From: Pseudomonadota bacterium
Lineage (GTDB): Bacteria; Pseudomonadota; Alphaproteobacteria; Rhodobacterales; Rhodobacteraceae
DNA length: 64,000 nt
NCBI GenBank assembly: GCA_020161655.1
Contig: JAIUPC010000012.1
Span: forward strand, 434,001-498,000
Reading direction: 5' to 3'
Shown here: positions 18,000-26,750 of the stretch, one piece after another
Position numbering within the stretch: the stretch's first letter is position 1
Layout: each line of letters starts with the position of its first letter
Notes under the pieces: model-generated
What the model saw: only the letters and a program-made list of their open reading frames with translations
Databases searched by the model: none
What the model was told of the DNA's origin: nothing
Program-made: the position numbers and the translations under genes

Positions 18000-18442
18000 G
18001 CGGCTTGATCCTCCGCGACGCCGCGCCGGAGGATGAGGCCGCATGGCGCGGGCTTTGGCGGGACTACCTCACCTTCTACGACCATCCCCTGTCCGAGACC
18101 GTGACCGCCATGACCTGGGCGCGACTGATTGACACCGACTCACCCCTGAAGGCGCGGCTTGCCTTGATCGGGGGCGAGGTCGCGGGATTCGCCATCCACC
18201 GGCACCACCCCTCGACCTGGGTGGCGGGCGATGACTGCTATCTTGAGGATCTCTTCGTCGACGCCACCCGGCGCGGCGCCGGGCTTGGCCGGGCGCTGAT
18301 CGACGACCTGATCGCCTTGGCCCGCCCGCGGGGCTGGCAGCGGCTCTGCTGGCACACGGGGCGCGACAATGCCCGCGCCCGCGCGCTTTACGACGGTTAC
18401 GTCGCCGAAGACGGGCATGTCCGCTACCGCATGGATCTTTGA
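17996..18442 (+). CDS. GNAT family N-acetyltransferase
   Basis: A small acetyl-CoA-dependent acetyltransferase of 148 residues. It contains the GNAT core: the beta-4 strand CYLEDLFVDATRRGAGLGRALIDDLIALA (about 80-108), in which RRGAGLGRAL is the acetyl-CoA pyrophosphate loop. The late motif RLCWHTGRDNARARALYDGY is typical of the family. The acceptor substrate is unknown. It is the last gene of the operon with the M20 peptidase and the dehalogenase-like hydrolase. It ends 7 bp before the tRNA-Asp gene on the opposite strand. Confidence 0.9.
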   Translation: MSGLILRDAAPEDEAAWRGLWRDYLTFYDHPLSETVTAMTWARLIDTDSPLKARLALIGGEVAGFAIHRHHPSTWVAGDDCYLEDLFVDATRRGAGLGRALIDDLIALARPRGWQRLCWHTGRDNARARALYDGYVAEDGHVRYRMDL

Positions 18443-18449
18443 GGAGAAG

Positions 18450-18526
18450 TGGCGCGGTTGACGGGGCTCGAACCCGCGACCCCCGGCGTGACAGGCCGGT
18501 ACTCTAACCAACTGAGCTACAACCGC
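18450..18526 (-). tRNA. tRNA-Asp (GTC), second copy in transcription order
   Basis: The minus strand gives a 77-nt cloverleaf with encoded CCA. The acceptor stem GCGGTTG pairs with CAACCGC. The D arm is GCTC...GAGT, the anticodon loop centres on GTC within GGCCTGTCACGCC, and the T loop is GTTCGAG. It is identical to the copy at 18560-18636, 33 bp away. Confidence 0.97.
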
Positions 18527-18559
18527 GCATGGTCAGCTCTCGGGCGATCCGGGTGGTGG

Positions 18560-18636
18560 TGGCGCGGTTGACGGGGCTCGAACCCGCGACCCCCGGCGTG
18601 ACAGGCCGGTACTCTAACCAACTGAGCTACAACCGC
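18560..18636 (-). tRNA. tRNA-Asp (GTC), first copy in transcription order
   Basis: Identical in all 77 positions to the tRNA at 18450-18526. It is bracketed by an imperfect inverted repeat (18539-18559 and 18641-18664) that would extend the acceptor end by about 20 bp in the precursor transcript. Confidence 0.97.
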
Positions 18637-18737
18637 ATAACCACCGCCCGGATCGCCGCCCGAGCGTGGGATGCGTAATAGGCATGCGCGCGGGTGGCGT
18701 CAAGCGCGTGGGCGCGCTTTTTCCGCAGCCCCGATCA

Positions 18738-19175
18738 TCAGGCCAGAAGTGTCGCCAGACGGCGGAGCGCCAGCCCGTAACCCTCGGTTCCGCAACCCGC
18801 AATCACGCCATCGGCGCGGAGCGAGACATAGGAATGGTGGCGGAAGCTTTCGCGCTTGTGAATGTTGGAGATATGGACCTCGATCACCGGGCCGTCGAAG
18901 GCATTGAGCGCATCGAGAATCGCGATGGAGGTGTGGCTGTAGGCGCCGGGATTGATGACGATCCCGGCGGCCTTGTCCCGCGCTTCGTGAATCCAGCCGA
19001 CGAGCTCGCCCTCATGGTTGGACTGCAGGGGCTTCACCTTCAGCCCGACCTCGGCCCCGGTCTTCGCCGCCGCCGCCATCACGTCGTCAAGGGTGGCGCT
19101 GCCGTAGATCTCTGGCTGGCGCTTGCCGAGAAGATTGAGATTCGGCCCGTTCAGGATGTAGATCGGCTTGGCCAT
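18738..19175 (-). CDS. aroQ: Type II 3-dehydroquinate dehydratase (AroQ)
   Basis: Third step of the shikimate pathway: dehydrates 3-dehydroquinate to 3-dehydroshikimate. The 145-residue protein shows the family opening [22 protein letters not shown], whose tail carries the catalytic Tyr. [17 protein letters not shown] and [20 protein letters not shown] supply the substrate-binding Asn and His residues. Start 19175 is chosen over a longer frame because it gives the usual length of about 145 residues and places the signature at the N-terminus. It sits alone just downstream of the tRNA-Asp pair on the same strand. Confidence 0.95.
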   Translation of the reverse strand: MAKPIYILNGPNLNLLGKRQPEIYGSATLDDVMAAAAKTGAEVGLKVKPLQSNHEGELVGWIHEARDKAAGIVINPGAYSHTSIAILDALNAFDGPVIEVHISNIHKRESFRHHSYVSLRADGVIAGCGTEGYGLALRRLATLLA

Positions 19176-19295
19176 ACGCCCGCCCTTCCGCGCTTGAGGC
19201 TTTCGCGCCTCTGTAGCGCGCTTCGGCCCCGATTGCACCGCCCCGGCGGGAAATCCTCCGCCGGAGTGGCGCTTGCGCGTCAGGTGGCCCCAACC

Positions 19296-19511
19296 TCAGG
19301 CCTTGATCGCGCCCCTGAGGCCGATGCCGATGAGGCCCGCGTTGATGAGAAGATAGGGCGAGGTGCCGCCGAAGGCGAGGCTCAGCGCCTTCGACCAGTC
19401 GGTGAAATGATGGACCGGCTCGAAGGCGATGAAGACCCCCGCCCCGAGAGGCAGCGCCGAGGCGAGCCAGGTGAGAGAGGCCGGTTTGATGTATTTCTGC
19501 CGAAACGGCAT
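19296..19511 (-). CDS. Small membrane protein of unknown function
   Basis: A 71-residue protein (MPFRQKYIKPASLTWLASAL...) with two probable transmembrane helices: about 13-33 (LTWLASALPLGAGVFIAFEP) and about 48-68 (GGTSPYLLINAGLIGIGLRG). A GAGVFIAFEPVHHF turn lies between them. The spacing of hydrophobic segments and the in-frame charged ends support a real gene. I do not recognise a named family. It lies between aroQ and the SDR gene, on the same strand as both, and its role cannot be inferred from that. Confidence 0.65.
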   Translation of the reverse strand: MPFRQKYIKPASLTWLASALPLGAGVFIAFEPVHHFTDWSKALSLAFGGTSPYLLINAGLIGIGLRGAIKA

Positions 19512-19584
19512 GGGAACCCCCGCTGAAAAGCAGGGGCCATGAGAGCAGAGCCGCCTGAGCGCGGCGTGAACGGGGCGCGCGCCC

Positions 19585-20349
19585 TTACTGGTCGAGGAAG
19601 TTCGGCTGGCCGTTCGAGGCCGACAGCCCGCCATCGACCGGCAGGATCACGCCGTTCACGAAGGCCGCATCCGGCCCGGCGAGGAAGGACACCACGCTCG
19701 CCACCTCTTCCGGCTCCACGAGGCGGCCCATCGGGATACGCTTGTGCAAGGCCTCGATGGCCTTCGGCGCGCCCTTCAGCGGCTCCGCCAGACGGGTGTT
19801 CGTCGTCGCTGGCGCCACGGCATTCACACGCACCCCGTAGCGGCCAAGGTCAAGCGCCATGGCTTGCGTCATCAGCGAAACAGCACCTTTCGAAGCGTTG
19901 TAGCCATACATCGCCCAGTCGCCGCGCATCCCCGAAACCGAGGAGACGTTGACAACATTGCCCTTCGACTTGCGCAGCTCCGGCAGCGCGGCGAGAGTGA
20001 CGTTGCGTACCCCGCCGACGTTGACCGCCATCATCCGGTCGAAATCCGCGTCCGCCAGCATGTCGGCGGTGCCGGGCAATACGACACCGGCATTGTTCAC
20101 CACCACATCGACGCCGCCAAAGGCCTTGACCGATGTGGCCACGATGCTTGCGGCTTCGTCGCGCTTCGACACGTCGGCTACTGCGACGACGGCCTTGTCG
20201 GCGCCGATCTCTTTCGCTATCTCTTCCAGCGGCCCAGGGCGGGTGCCGTTCAACACCAGATTGAAGCCGTCCTGCGCCAGCCTCAGCGCGGTGGCCCTGC
20301 CGATGCCGGTGCCGGCGCCAGTCACGATGGCGGTCTTGCGAGCGTTCAT
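19585..20349 (-). CDS. SDR family oxidoreductase (FabG-like)
   Basis: A classical short-chain dehydrogenase/reductase of 254 residues with a Rossmann NAD(P)-binding site TGAGTGIGRATAL (about 11-23). It has the NNAG motif at about 88, the catalytic Ser in VNVSSVSGMRGDWAMYGYNASKGA, and the YxxxK pair (Tyr and Lys about 155-159). The C-terminal EEVASVVSFLAGPDAAFVNG segment is typical. It could be a 3-oxoacyl-ACP reductase or a sugar/alcohol dehydrogenase. The lack of fatty-acid genes nearby argues against the main FabG. Upstream are a 213-bp gap without a supported gene and tRNA-Val. Confidence 0.9.
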   Translation of the reverse strand: MNARKTAIVTGAGTGIGRATALRLAQDGFNLVLNGTRPGPLEEIAKEIGADKAVVAVADVSKRDEAASIVATSVKAFGGVDVVVNNAGVVLPGTADMLADADFDRMMAVNVGGVRNVTLAALPELRKSKGNVVNVSSVSGMRGDWAMYGYNASKGAVSLMTQAMALDLGRYGVRVNAVAPATTNTRLAEPLKGAPKAIEALHKRIPMGRLVEPEEVASVVSFLAGPDAAFVNGVILPVDGGLSASNGQPNFLDQ

Positions 20350-20562
20350 CTCAAATCTCCTTCGACAATCAGAATTTGCTTAACTGCCGCCGGGGTCCGG
20401 GTCGGACACCTCAGGCGGCGCGCAATTCAGATGTAGGGATGCGGGCCGCATGATCCAGACGCGACGGCCGATGACGCGACGTTGCCCGGCGATTTGCCCG
20501 ACGGCGGCCAGCGAGACGGCCGGGGGCCGTCTTGCAGGGTGGTTCTTGCGCGAAGGAGACGA

Positions 20563-20637
20563 TGGTGGGTGATAAGGGATTTGAACCCCTGACATCTTCG
20601 ATGTGAACGAAGCGCTCTACCACTGAGCTAATCACCC
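20563..20637 (-). tRNA. tRNA-Val (CAC)
   Basis: The minus strand gives a 75-nt cloverleaf. Acceptor GGGTGAT pairs with ATCACCC, followed by ACCA. The anticodon arm CTTCG-TTCACAT-CGAAG has CAC at positions 34-36, reading GUG (Val). The T loop is GTTCAAA. Confidence 0.96.
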
Positions 20638-20750
20638 GCGCATCGTGGCGGTGCTAATAGCCTGTCATCGCGGGGGCTTCAAGCACCGAGTTCGGCCTGT
20701 TTTCTGGCGATGAGGAAAGCCGCCCGGCGCCAGCGATATTGACGCCCCAA

Positions 20751-20769
20751 TGGAAACGATCCGTTTCCA
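20751..20769. promoter_or_regulatory. 19-bp palindrome, candidate operator
   Basis: TGGAAACG-atc-CGTTTCCA, with two perfect 8-bp arms. It lies 141 bp upstream of the VPLPA-CTERM protein gene, in the 272-bp stretch between tRNA-Val and that gene. No other element was recognised in the stretch. Confidence 0.4.
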
Positions 20770-20909
20770 GCCTGACAGGCGGAACCCCAGTCGCGCCATA
20801 GTTGAGTCCAACATTCGGGCTCCGGGGCGCGCAATATGGTCGCGCCCGCAATGCGTCCAGCGGGGGAAGCGTGACCGGCACACATGGGGCGTGCCGGCGA
20901 AAAGGTGCG

Positions 20910-21494
20910 ATGCTGAAACCTGTGCTGGCCTTTCTGCTGCTTGTGGTGGCGCTCTGCGCCGCCGGCTCGCCAGCCGTAGCCGTCACCATGCCCTGGGCAC
21001 AGGAGGAAGAGGCTGCGGCAAGCCACCTCGCCGTTGATCTCGGCGCGGTATCGCGGGCCGTCGCGCTGGCCAGCGCGCAGGGCTTCAAGGGTCTCCAGGC
21101 CAGCAGGCAGGAAACGGCCCGGTCCAAGGTTGTGGCGCTGCTGCGCGCGGCACTGCGCAAGGCGCCCTGGCTCGGCGACGGGCGGGCGATGGGGCTTTGG
21201 ACCTGGCAGCGCAACCCTGCGCTCGGGGTGGCGGTCTACGGGCCGGGAATCGGTGGCTACAGCTCCTTCTCCTGGACGCGGCAACGCGGTCCGGCGACCG
21301 GCCTGGACACGGCGGCCAAGCTGCGCCCTCTGACCCAGCAGGAGCTGCTTTTGCAGAAGAGTGGACGCGGTGGCGGACCGGTGCCGGTGCCCCTGCCCCC
21401 GGCGGCGCCCATGCTGCTGGCGGCAGTCGGAATCACGGCCCTGCTGCGCCGGCGACGGGCCGGTGGTGGCAACGGGGCCTCGCGCCCGACCTGA
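20910..21494 (+). CDS. Exported protein with VPLPA-type (PEP-CTERM-like) sorting signal
   Basis: A 194-residue secreted protein. It has a signal peptide (about 1-24, MLKPVLAFLLLVVALCAAGS) and a globular middle without a recognised domain (GLWTWQRNPALGVAVYGPGIGGYSSF). At the C-terminus is a tripartite sorting signal: VPVPLPPAAP, a hydrophobic helix MLLAAVGITALL and the basic tail RRRRA. This matches the VPLPA-CTERM variant of PEP-CTERM, recognised by exosortases. The start at ATG 20910 gives the signal peptide. It ends at a strong bidirectional terminator shared with lon. No exosortase gene is in the window. The middle domain's function is unknown. Confidence 0.8.
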   Translation: MLKPVLAFLLLVVALCAAGSPAVAVTMPWAQEEEAAASHLAVDLGAVSRAVALASAQGFKGLQASRQETARSKVVALLRAALRKAPWLGDGRAMGLWTWQRNPALGVAVYGPGIGGYSSFSWTRQRGPATGLDTAAKLRPLTQQELLLQKSGRGGGPVPVPLPPAAPMLLAAVGITALLRRRRAGGGNGASRPT

Positions 21495-21542
21495 CCTTCG
21501 CGACGCAGGCGCCGGGGGTCGACGACCCTCCGAGACCAAACG

Positions 21543-21573
21543 AAAAGGGCGCGGCAGACGCCGCACCCCTTTT
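21543..21573. terminator. Bidirectional rho-independent terminator between the VPLPA gene and lon
   Basis: AAAAGGG-c-GCGGC (21543-21555) pairs with GCCGC-a-CCCCTTTT (21560-21573). It has an A run on one side and a T run on the other, serving two convergent genes. Confidence 0.8.
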
Positions 21574-21588
21574 GTTTTCCGGTGAGGA

Positions 21589-23997
21589 TCAGTGCGCCGT
21601 GGCGCCGAGGTTGTCACCCTTGTCGGCCGGCGCCTTGGCGGCGGCAGCTTCCTCGGCCTCGGCATCCCACACGATCGGCTCCGGCTGCCGCACGAGGGCG
21701 TGCTTCAGCACCTCACGCACGTGGCTGACGGGAATGATCTTCATCCCTTCCTTCACGTTGTCCGGGATCTCGGTCAGATCCTTGGCGTTCTCCTCGGGGA
21801 TCAGCACCGTCTTGATGCCGCCCCTCAGCGCCGCGAGAAGCTTTTCCTTCAGCCCGCCGATCGCCGTCGCATTGCCGCGCAGCGTCACTTCCCCGGTCAT
21901 GGCGATGTCCTTACGGACCGGAATGCCGGCCAGGACCGAAACGATCGCCGTCACCATGGCAAGACCCGCCGAAGGCCCGTCCTTCGGTGTCGCGCCATCG
22001 GGAACGTGGACGTGGATGTCGATCTTCTCGAAGACCGGGGGTTTCACCCCAAGCTCCGGGCTGACGGAACGGACATAGCTGGCCGCCGCCTCGATCGATT
22101 CCTTCATCACGTCGCCAAGCTTGCCGGTGGTCTTCATCCGGCCCTTGCCCGGCAGCTTCAGCGCCTCGATGGAGAGGAGATCCCCACCGACCGAGGTCCA
22201 GGCCAGACCGGTGACGACACCGACCTGATCGTCCTTTTCGGCCAGACCGTAGCGGAACTTCTTCACGCCGAGGAAATCCTCGAGGTTTTCGGGCGTAACC
22301 TCGACCGAGGCCACATCCTTGCGGATGATCCTGGTCAACGCCTTCCGCGCGATCTTGGAGATCTCGCGCTCAAGGTTCCGCACGCCCGCTTCGCGGGTAT
22401 AGGTGCGGATCATTTCCTGAAGCGCTTCTTCGGTCAGCTTGAACTCGGCCTTCTTCAGGTTGTGGTTCTTCACCTGCTTCGGGATGAGGTGCTGCTTGGC
22501 GATCTCGCGCTTTTCGTCCTCGGTGTAGCCGGCCAGAGGGATGATCTCCATCCGGTCGAGAAGCGGCCCCGGCATGTTGTAGCTGTTGGCCGTGGTCAGG
22601 AACATCACGTTCGAAAGGTCGTATTCCACCTCAAGATAGTGGTCCATGAACGTGTTGTTCTGTTCCGGGTCCAGGACCTCCAGCATCGCCGAAGCCGGGT
22701 CGCCACGGAAATCCTGCCCCATCTTGTCGATTTCATCGAGAAGGATGAGCGGGTTCGTGGTCTTCGCCTTCTTCAGCGCCTGGATGATCTTGCCGGGCAT
22801 GGAGCCGATATAGGTCCGCCGGTGGCCACGGATCTCCGACTCGTCCCGGACACCGCCGAGCGAGATACGGATGAACTCGCGCCCCGTCGCCTTCGCGACC
22901 GACTTGCCAAGCGAGGTCTTGCCGACGCCGGGCGGGCCGACGAGGCAGAGGATCGGACCCTTCATCTTGTCCGAGCGTTGCTGCACCGCAAGATATTCGA
23001 CGATCCGCTCCTTGACCTTTTCCAGACCATAGTGGTCGTTATCAAGGACTTCCTGGGCTTTCTTCAGATCCTTCTTGACGCGGGACTTCACGCCCCACGG
23101 CAGGCTCAGAAGCCAGTCGAGATAATTGCGGACAACCGTCGCCTCGGCCGACATCGGCGACATGGAACGCAGCTTCTTCAGCTCGCCCTCCGCCTTGTCG
23201 CGCGCTTCCTTCGAGAACTTGGTCGCCTTGATCTTCTCGGCCAGTTCGTTGATCTCGTTCTGGCCGTCCTCGTTGTCGCCAAGCTCGCGCTGAATGGCCT
23301 TCATCTGCTCATTCAGGTAATACTCGCGCTGAGTGCGCTCCATCTGCGATTTGACGCGGGACTTGATCTTCTTCTCGACCTGCAGGACCGACATTTCGCC
23401 CTGCATCAGCCCATAGACCTTCTCAAGCCGCTCGGCGATGTCGAGCGTTTCCAGAAGCGCCTGCTTCTGGCTCACGTCGATGCCGAGATGGCCGGAGACG
23501 AGGTCGGCAAGCTTGCCGGGTTCACGCGCTTCGGCCACGGCGGAAAGCGCCTCTTCCGGCACGTTCTTCTTGATCTTGGCGTAGCGCTCGAATTCCTCGG
23601 CCACCGAACGCAAAAGCGCCTCGACCGCGGCTTCATCGCCCGGCAGTTCCGAAAGCGGTTCCGCCTCGGCCTCGAAATAGGCGTCGTTGTCGATGAAACC
23701 GGTGATGCGCACCCGCATCTTGCCCTCGACGAGAACCTTCACGGTGCCATCGGGCAGTTTCAGGAGCTGCAGGACATTGGCGAGAACGCCCGAACGATAG
23801 ATGCCATCCGTCGTCGGATCATCGACCGTCGGGTCGATCTGGGACGACAGGAGTATCTGGCGATCCTCGCGCATCACCTCTTCCAGCGCCCTGACGGATT
23901 TTTCGCGCCCGACGAACAACGGCACGATCATGTGGGGGAACACCACGATGTCGCGCAGCGGCAGGACCGGGTAGCTGGGAGCCAGTTTCTGTGTCAT
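21589..23997 (-). CDS. lon: ATP-dependent protease Lon (LonA)
   Basis: A cytosolic AAA+ serine protease of 802 residues that degrades misfolded and short-lived regulatory proteins. The N-terminal substrate-recognition domain ([25 protein letters not shown]) spans about 1-210. The AAA+ module has [15 protein letters not shown] (about 355). The C-terminal protease domain has the catalytic Ser in [10 protein letters not shown] (about 680) and the catalytic Lys about 43 residues later, in the segment after [13 protein letters not shown]. Length and all motifs match E. coli Lon. It is a single gene, convergent with the VPLPA-CTERM protein. Confidence 0.98.
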   Translation of the reverse strand: MTQKLAPSYPVLPLRDIVVFPHMIVPLFVGREKSVRALEEVMREDRQILLSSQIDPTVDDPTTDGIYRSGVLANVLQLLKLPDGTVKVLVEGKMRVRITGFIDNDAYFEAEAEPLSELPGDEAAVEALLRSVAEEFERYAKIKKNVPEEALSAVAEAREPGKLADLVSGHLGIDVSQKQALLETLDIAERLEKVYGLMQGEMSVLQVEKKIKSRVKSQMERTQREYYLNEQMKAIQRELGDNEDGQNEINELAEKIKATKFSKEARDKAEGELKKLRSMSPMSAEATVVRNYLDWLLSLPWGVKSRVKKDLKKAQEVLDNDHYGLEKVKERIVEYLAVQQRSDKMKGPILCLVGPPGVGKTSLGKSVAKATGREFIRISLGGVRDESEIRGHRRTYIGSMPGKIIQALKKAKTTNPLILLDEIDKMGQDFRGDPASAMLEVLDPEQNNTFMDHYLEVEYDLSNVMFLTTANSYNMPGPLLDRMEIIPLAGYTEDEKREIAKQHLIPKQVKNHNLKKAEFKLTEEALQEMIRTYTREAGVRNLEREISKIARKALTRIIRKDVASVEVTPENLEDFLGVKKFRYGLAEKDDQVGVVTGLAWTSVGGDLLSIEALKLPGKGRMKTTGKLGDVMKESIEAAASYVRSVSPELGVKPPVFEKIDIHVHVPDGATPKDGPSAGLAMVTAIVSVLAGIPVRKDIAMTGEVTLRGNATAIGGLKEKLLAALRGGIKTVLIPEENAKDLTEIPDNVKEGMKIIPVSHVREVLKHALVRQPEPIVWDAEAEEAAAAKAPADKGDNLGATAH

Positions 23998-24177
23998 TCG
24001 CGTTTCCTAACTTCAGCAAGACCGCTCCGGCCCCGGGTATCGGCAGCCACCGGCGGTCTCCGTTCAGGCTTCATATCTAGGCGGGCAGGACCACTGCTTC
24101 AACCTCGCCCTGTCCCGCGGGTCGCGACACCATAGCCCCGCTGTCGCGGGGCGCAAGGGTGGCGTCACGGCGTCGGG

Positions 24178-24786
24178 CTAGATCAGGCCATAGCCCGCAG
24201 CACATGACACCGCCTGCGAGGCGGTCTTGGCGCGGAGCTTTTCCTTGGCGCTGCGGATGCGTTGCTTGATGGCACCCTCCGTCACGCCAAGCCGGCCAGC
24301 GATTTCCTTCAGGAGAAGGCCTTCCCGCATCATCGCCAGCGCCTCGATCTCGGCCTTGGTCAGATTGGTGGGCGGCATGGTGCCGACATGCATTTCCGAG
24401 AAGCGTTCCTGCAGCAGGCGCAGCTCGGCTTCAGTATATTCGCGGTCGGACCGGGCAAAGGTCGCAAAGCTGCGCTGACCGTCCTCGTCGATTGGCGGGC
24501 AAGAGACGGCGGCCCCGAAGCGCATGCCGTATTCCGCGGCCTCGCCCATCACGCCGCGCGTGTCGTGCAGCCTGATCGCGCTCCACCGGGTGACGCCGTC
24601 ATGGCTGTAGACCCAGCGGATCACGGGATCATGCACCAGATAGCCACGCCGGGTGTAGCGATCTATCCAAGCCTGTGGCATCGTATTACGCTCACTCGCC
24701 GGCAGGATGAAGCCGACGCGCAATGCAACGTAATAGCCTGCGGGGGCCAGTTCACCAAAGCTTCGCTCGCAATCGAAGGACGCCAT
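24178..24786 (-). CDS. LuxR-type quorum-sensing regulator (autoinducer-binding + HTH)
   Basis: A 202-residue transcription factor with an N-terminal acyl-homoserine-lactone-binding domain and a C-terminal LuxR-type HTH. The ligand-pocket pattern is present: Trp40, Tyr44, Asp53-Pro54, Trp58 and Trp68 (WIDRY...VHDPVIRW...RWS). The HTH lies at about 141-183 (LTKAEIEALAMMREGLLLKEIAGRLGVTEGAIKQRIRSA). No luxI synthase is in the window, so it may be a solo regulator. The gene is divergent from a second autoinducer-binding protein with the same residue spacing but no HTH, 118 bp away. No convincing lux box was found between them. Confidence 0.88.
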   Translation of the reverse strand: MASFDCERSFGELAPAGYYVALRVGFILPASERNTMPQAWIDRYTRRGYLVHDPVIRWVYSHDGVTRWSAIRLHDTRGVMGEAAEYGMRFGAAVSCPPIDEDGQRSFATFARSDREYTEAELRLLQERFSEMHVGTMPPTNLTKAEIEALAMMREGLLLKEIAGRLGVTEGAIKQRIRSAKEKLRAKTASQAVSCAAGYGLI

Positions 24787-24904
24787 TGCCTAAAGGCTCC
24801 AGACATACAGAATGTAACACGCAGTCTTGCCTGCGGCTTGTCCTGCAGCCCCGCATATGCCACGGATTTGGGAAGTGTGAAAGACGAGTAAGGTGACGAT
24901 AATT

Positions 24905-25387
24905 ATGCCTGAGCGGATTATCGGCGGAATCGTTGAAAATTTAAGCCGCGCGGGCAGCGCCGGTTTTGCGATCGGCCTGCACCTGACCTTTACCTCCCCG
25001 CGCTACATGCTCCAGTCCTACCCCGCGTCATGGAGCGACCGCTACGCTCGCAACGGATATCTGGTGAATGATCCGACCGTTCACTGGGGGCTTGAGAATC
25101 ATGGCTGGGTCCGCTGGACCGATCTCGCCGATTACGACCAGTCCGGCATGTTTGCCGAAGCCGCCGCGCACGGGCTTTCCTACGGCGTCACAAGCTCCAT
25201 CCTCGCCCGCGGATCGCGCAGCATCGCCGGCTTTTCACGCGCCGACCGGGAGTTCACTGATGGCGAGGCGGCAGATATTCACGACCGGATGGGCAAGTTG
25301 CACGACGTGACGCTGCATGTCCATTCGCTGCCGCCGGTGCTGCATGATCTTCTCCGGCGGCTGTCGATCATCCTGACCCAGCACTGA
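24905..25387 (+). CDS. Autoinducer-binding-domain protein without a DNA-binding domain
   Basis: A 160-residue protein made almost only of a LuxR-type autoinducer-binding domain. Trp43, Tyr47, Asp56-Pro57, Trp61 and Trp71 have the same spacing as in the divergent full-length LuxR protein (every residue shifted by three). There is no C-terminal HTH: the stop is 13 bp before the tgt stop, and no out-of-frame remnant is possible there. ATG 24905 is chosen because AAGGTG lies 8 bp upstream; a GTG at 24893 would place the start inside that ribosome-binding site. It could sequester signal or form inactive heterodimers with the neighbour, as TrlR does with TraR in Agrobacterium. That is inference. 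Confidence 0.82.
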   Translation: MPERIIGGIVENLSRAGSAGFAIGLHLTFTSPRYMLQSYPASWSDRYARNGYLVNDPTVHWGLENHGWVRWTDLADYDQSGMFAEAAAHGLSYGVTSSILARGSRSIAGFSRADREFTDGEAADIHDRMGKLHDVTLHVHSLPPVLHDLLRRLSIILTQH

Positions 25388-25400
25388 AAAGGCTTCGGGG

Positions 25401-26531
25401 TCAGAGCGGCTCGATATCGCCTGCGGCCCGCACTGCATGGAAATCGGAGACGAAGGCCGAAAGCCGGTTCGCGGCGATGGCATCCCTGAGGCCCTGCATC
25501 AGTTCCTGATAGTAATGCAGATTGTGCCAGGTCAGGAGCATCGAGGCGATGATCTCCCCCGCCCGCATGACGTGATGCAGATAGGCCCGGCTGTAGTTCC
25601 GGCAGGCCGGACAGGTGCAGGCCTCGTCGAGCGGGCGCGGGTCGTCCTGGTGGCGGGCGTTCTTGATGTTGACCTGGCCACGGCGCGTCCAGGCCTGGCC
25701 GGTGCGGCCGGAACGCGAGGGCAGCACGCAGTCCATCATGTCGATGCCGCGTTCGACCGCGCCGACGATGTCGTCGGGCTTGCCGACGCCCATCAGGTAA
25801 CGCGGGCGATCTTCCGGCAGGAAACCCGGCGCATAGTCGAGGACGGAGAACATCGCCTCCTGCCCCTCGCCCACGGCAAGGCCGCCGACGGCATAGCCGT
25901 CAAAACCGGTGGCTGTCAGCGCTGCCGCACTTTCCTCGCGCAGTTCGCGGGTGACGCCGCCCTGCATGATTCCGAAAAGCGCGTGACCCGGCCGGTCGCC
26001 GAAGGCGTCGCGCGACCTTTGCGCCCAGCGCATCGAAAGCCGCATCGACTTCGCCACTGCCGCGTCGGTTGCGGGGAGCGCGGGGCATTCGTCGAAGCAC
26101 ATGACGATGTCGGAGCCGAGAAGCTTCTGGATCTCCATGCTGCGCTCGGGGGAGAGCATGTGTTTCGAGCCGTCGATATGCGAGGAAAAGCGCACGCCTT
26201 CCTCGGTCAGCTTCCTGAGGTCGGCAAGGCTCATCACCTGAAAGCCGCCCGAGTCGGTCAGGATCGGCCGGTCCCAGTTCATGAAGCGGTGAAGGCCGCC
26301 AAGCCGGGCAATGCGTTCCGCCGTCGGGCGCAGCATCAGGTGGTAGGTATTGCCCAGAAGGATGTCGGCCCCGGTGGCGCGGACATTCTCGGGCAGCATC
26401 GCCTTCACCGTGGCGGCGGTGCCGACCGGCATGAAGGCGGGTGTCCGGATCTCTCCCCGCGGGGTCGAGATGACGCCGGTGCGGGCCTTGCCGTCGGTGG
26501 CGTGGAGTTTGAAGGAAAAGCGCTGGGTCAT
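25401..26531 (-). CDS. tgt: tRNA-guanine transglycosylase (Tgt)
   Basis: Exchanges guanine-34 for the preQ1 base in tRNAs with GUN anticodons, part of queuosine biosynthesis. The 376-residue TIM-barrel protein opens [42 protein letters not shown]. It has [10 protein letters not shown] with the catalytic Asp (about 90-100), the base-binding GGLAVGEG, and the zinc site [16 protein letters not shown] (about 310-325) plus a later His. It targets tRNAs including the tRNA-Asp (GTC) genes at 18.5 kb. It is a single gene. Confidence 0.97.
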   Translation of the reverse strand: MTQRFSFKLHATDGKARTGVISTPRGEIRTPAFMPVGTAATVKAMLPENVRATGADILLGNTYHLMLRPTAERIARLGGLHRFMNWDRPILTDSGGFQVMSLADLRKLTEEGVRFSSHIDGSKHMLSPERSMEIQKLLGSDIVMCFDECPALPATDAAVAKSMRLSMRWAQRSRDAFGDRPGHALFGIMQGGVTRELREESAAALTATGFDGYAVGGLAVGEGQEAMFSVLDYAPGFLPEDRPRYLMGVGKPDDIVGAVERGIDMMDCVLPSRSGRTGQAWTRRGQVNIKNARHQDDPRPLDEACTCPACRNYSRAYLHHVMRAGEIIASMLLTWHNLHYYQELMQGLRDAIAANRLSAFVSDFHAVRAAGDIEPL

Positions 26532-26650
26532 GGCCGGCGCTCATAGCCCCTTGCCGCGCCAAGTGGAAGCCGGGTGATCCGAAGGCGCGCCCGTTCCGGG
26601 CGCATTCGATCTGTCGCGGCCCCGCGCGGCGCGGGCCCGCTCCGCCTGCC

Positions 26651-26684
26651 TCCGGCGGGGGGTATTTCAGGCAACGAAGAAGCT
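26651..26684 (-). repeat. Intergenic repeat, copy D (CTTCTTCGTTGCC variant)
   Basis: On the minus strand it reads CTTCTTCGTTGCCTG, then AAATACCCCCCGCCGGAGG, adjoining a GC-rich inverted segment at about 26625-26640. It lies in the 219-bp divergent region between tgt and the SufT-like gene and is closest to copy C. Confidence 0.5.
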
Positions 26685-26716
26685 GCGGACTTCTTTACGT
26701 GCCGGGGTGAATTCCC

Positions 26717-26722
26717 TATATA
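26717..26722 (+). promoter_or_regulatory. Candidate -10 element (TATAAT) before the SufT-like gene
   Basis: A consensus TATAAT lies about 30 bp upstream of the start codon at 26751. TTACGT or TTTACG lies 18-19 bp upstream of it as a weak -35. It is a plausible housekeeping promoter. Confidence 0.4.
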
Positions 26723-26750
26723 ATCGCTCAACAACTGACGGGACCCTGCG

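Noticed and set aside
18450-18636. Repeated 77-bp blocks considered as a CRISPR-like array or direct-repeat element
   Set aside because: They are two identical tRNA-Asp genes. No spacer array, Cas gene or leader was seen in the window.
20679-21665. 328-codon minus-strand frame opposite the VPLPA-CTERM gene
   Set aside because: The plus strand has a signal peptide and sorting tag; the minus-strand translation is Arg/Pro-rich and motif-free.
21592-24135. Long open frame of 847 codons opposite lon
   Set aside because: It is the antisense shadow of a well-supported Lon gene and its translation is rich in Arg, His, Asp and Leu with no domain. GC-rich third positions keep such frames open.
24787-24904. 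Search for a lux box between the divergent LuxR-type genes
   Set aside because: No 18-20 bp dyad of the ACCTG-n-CAGGT type was convincing; TGCCTGCGGC and similar strings are not symmetric enough.
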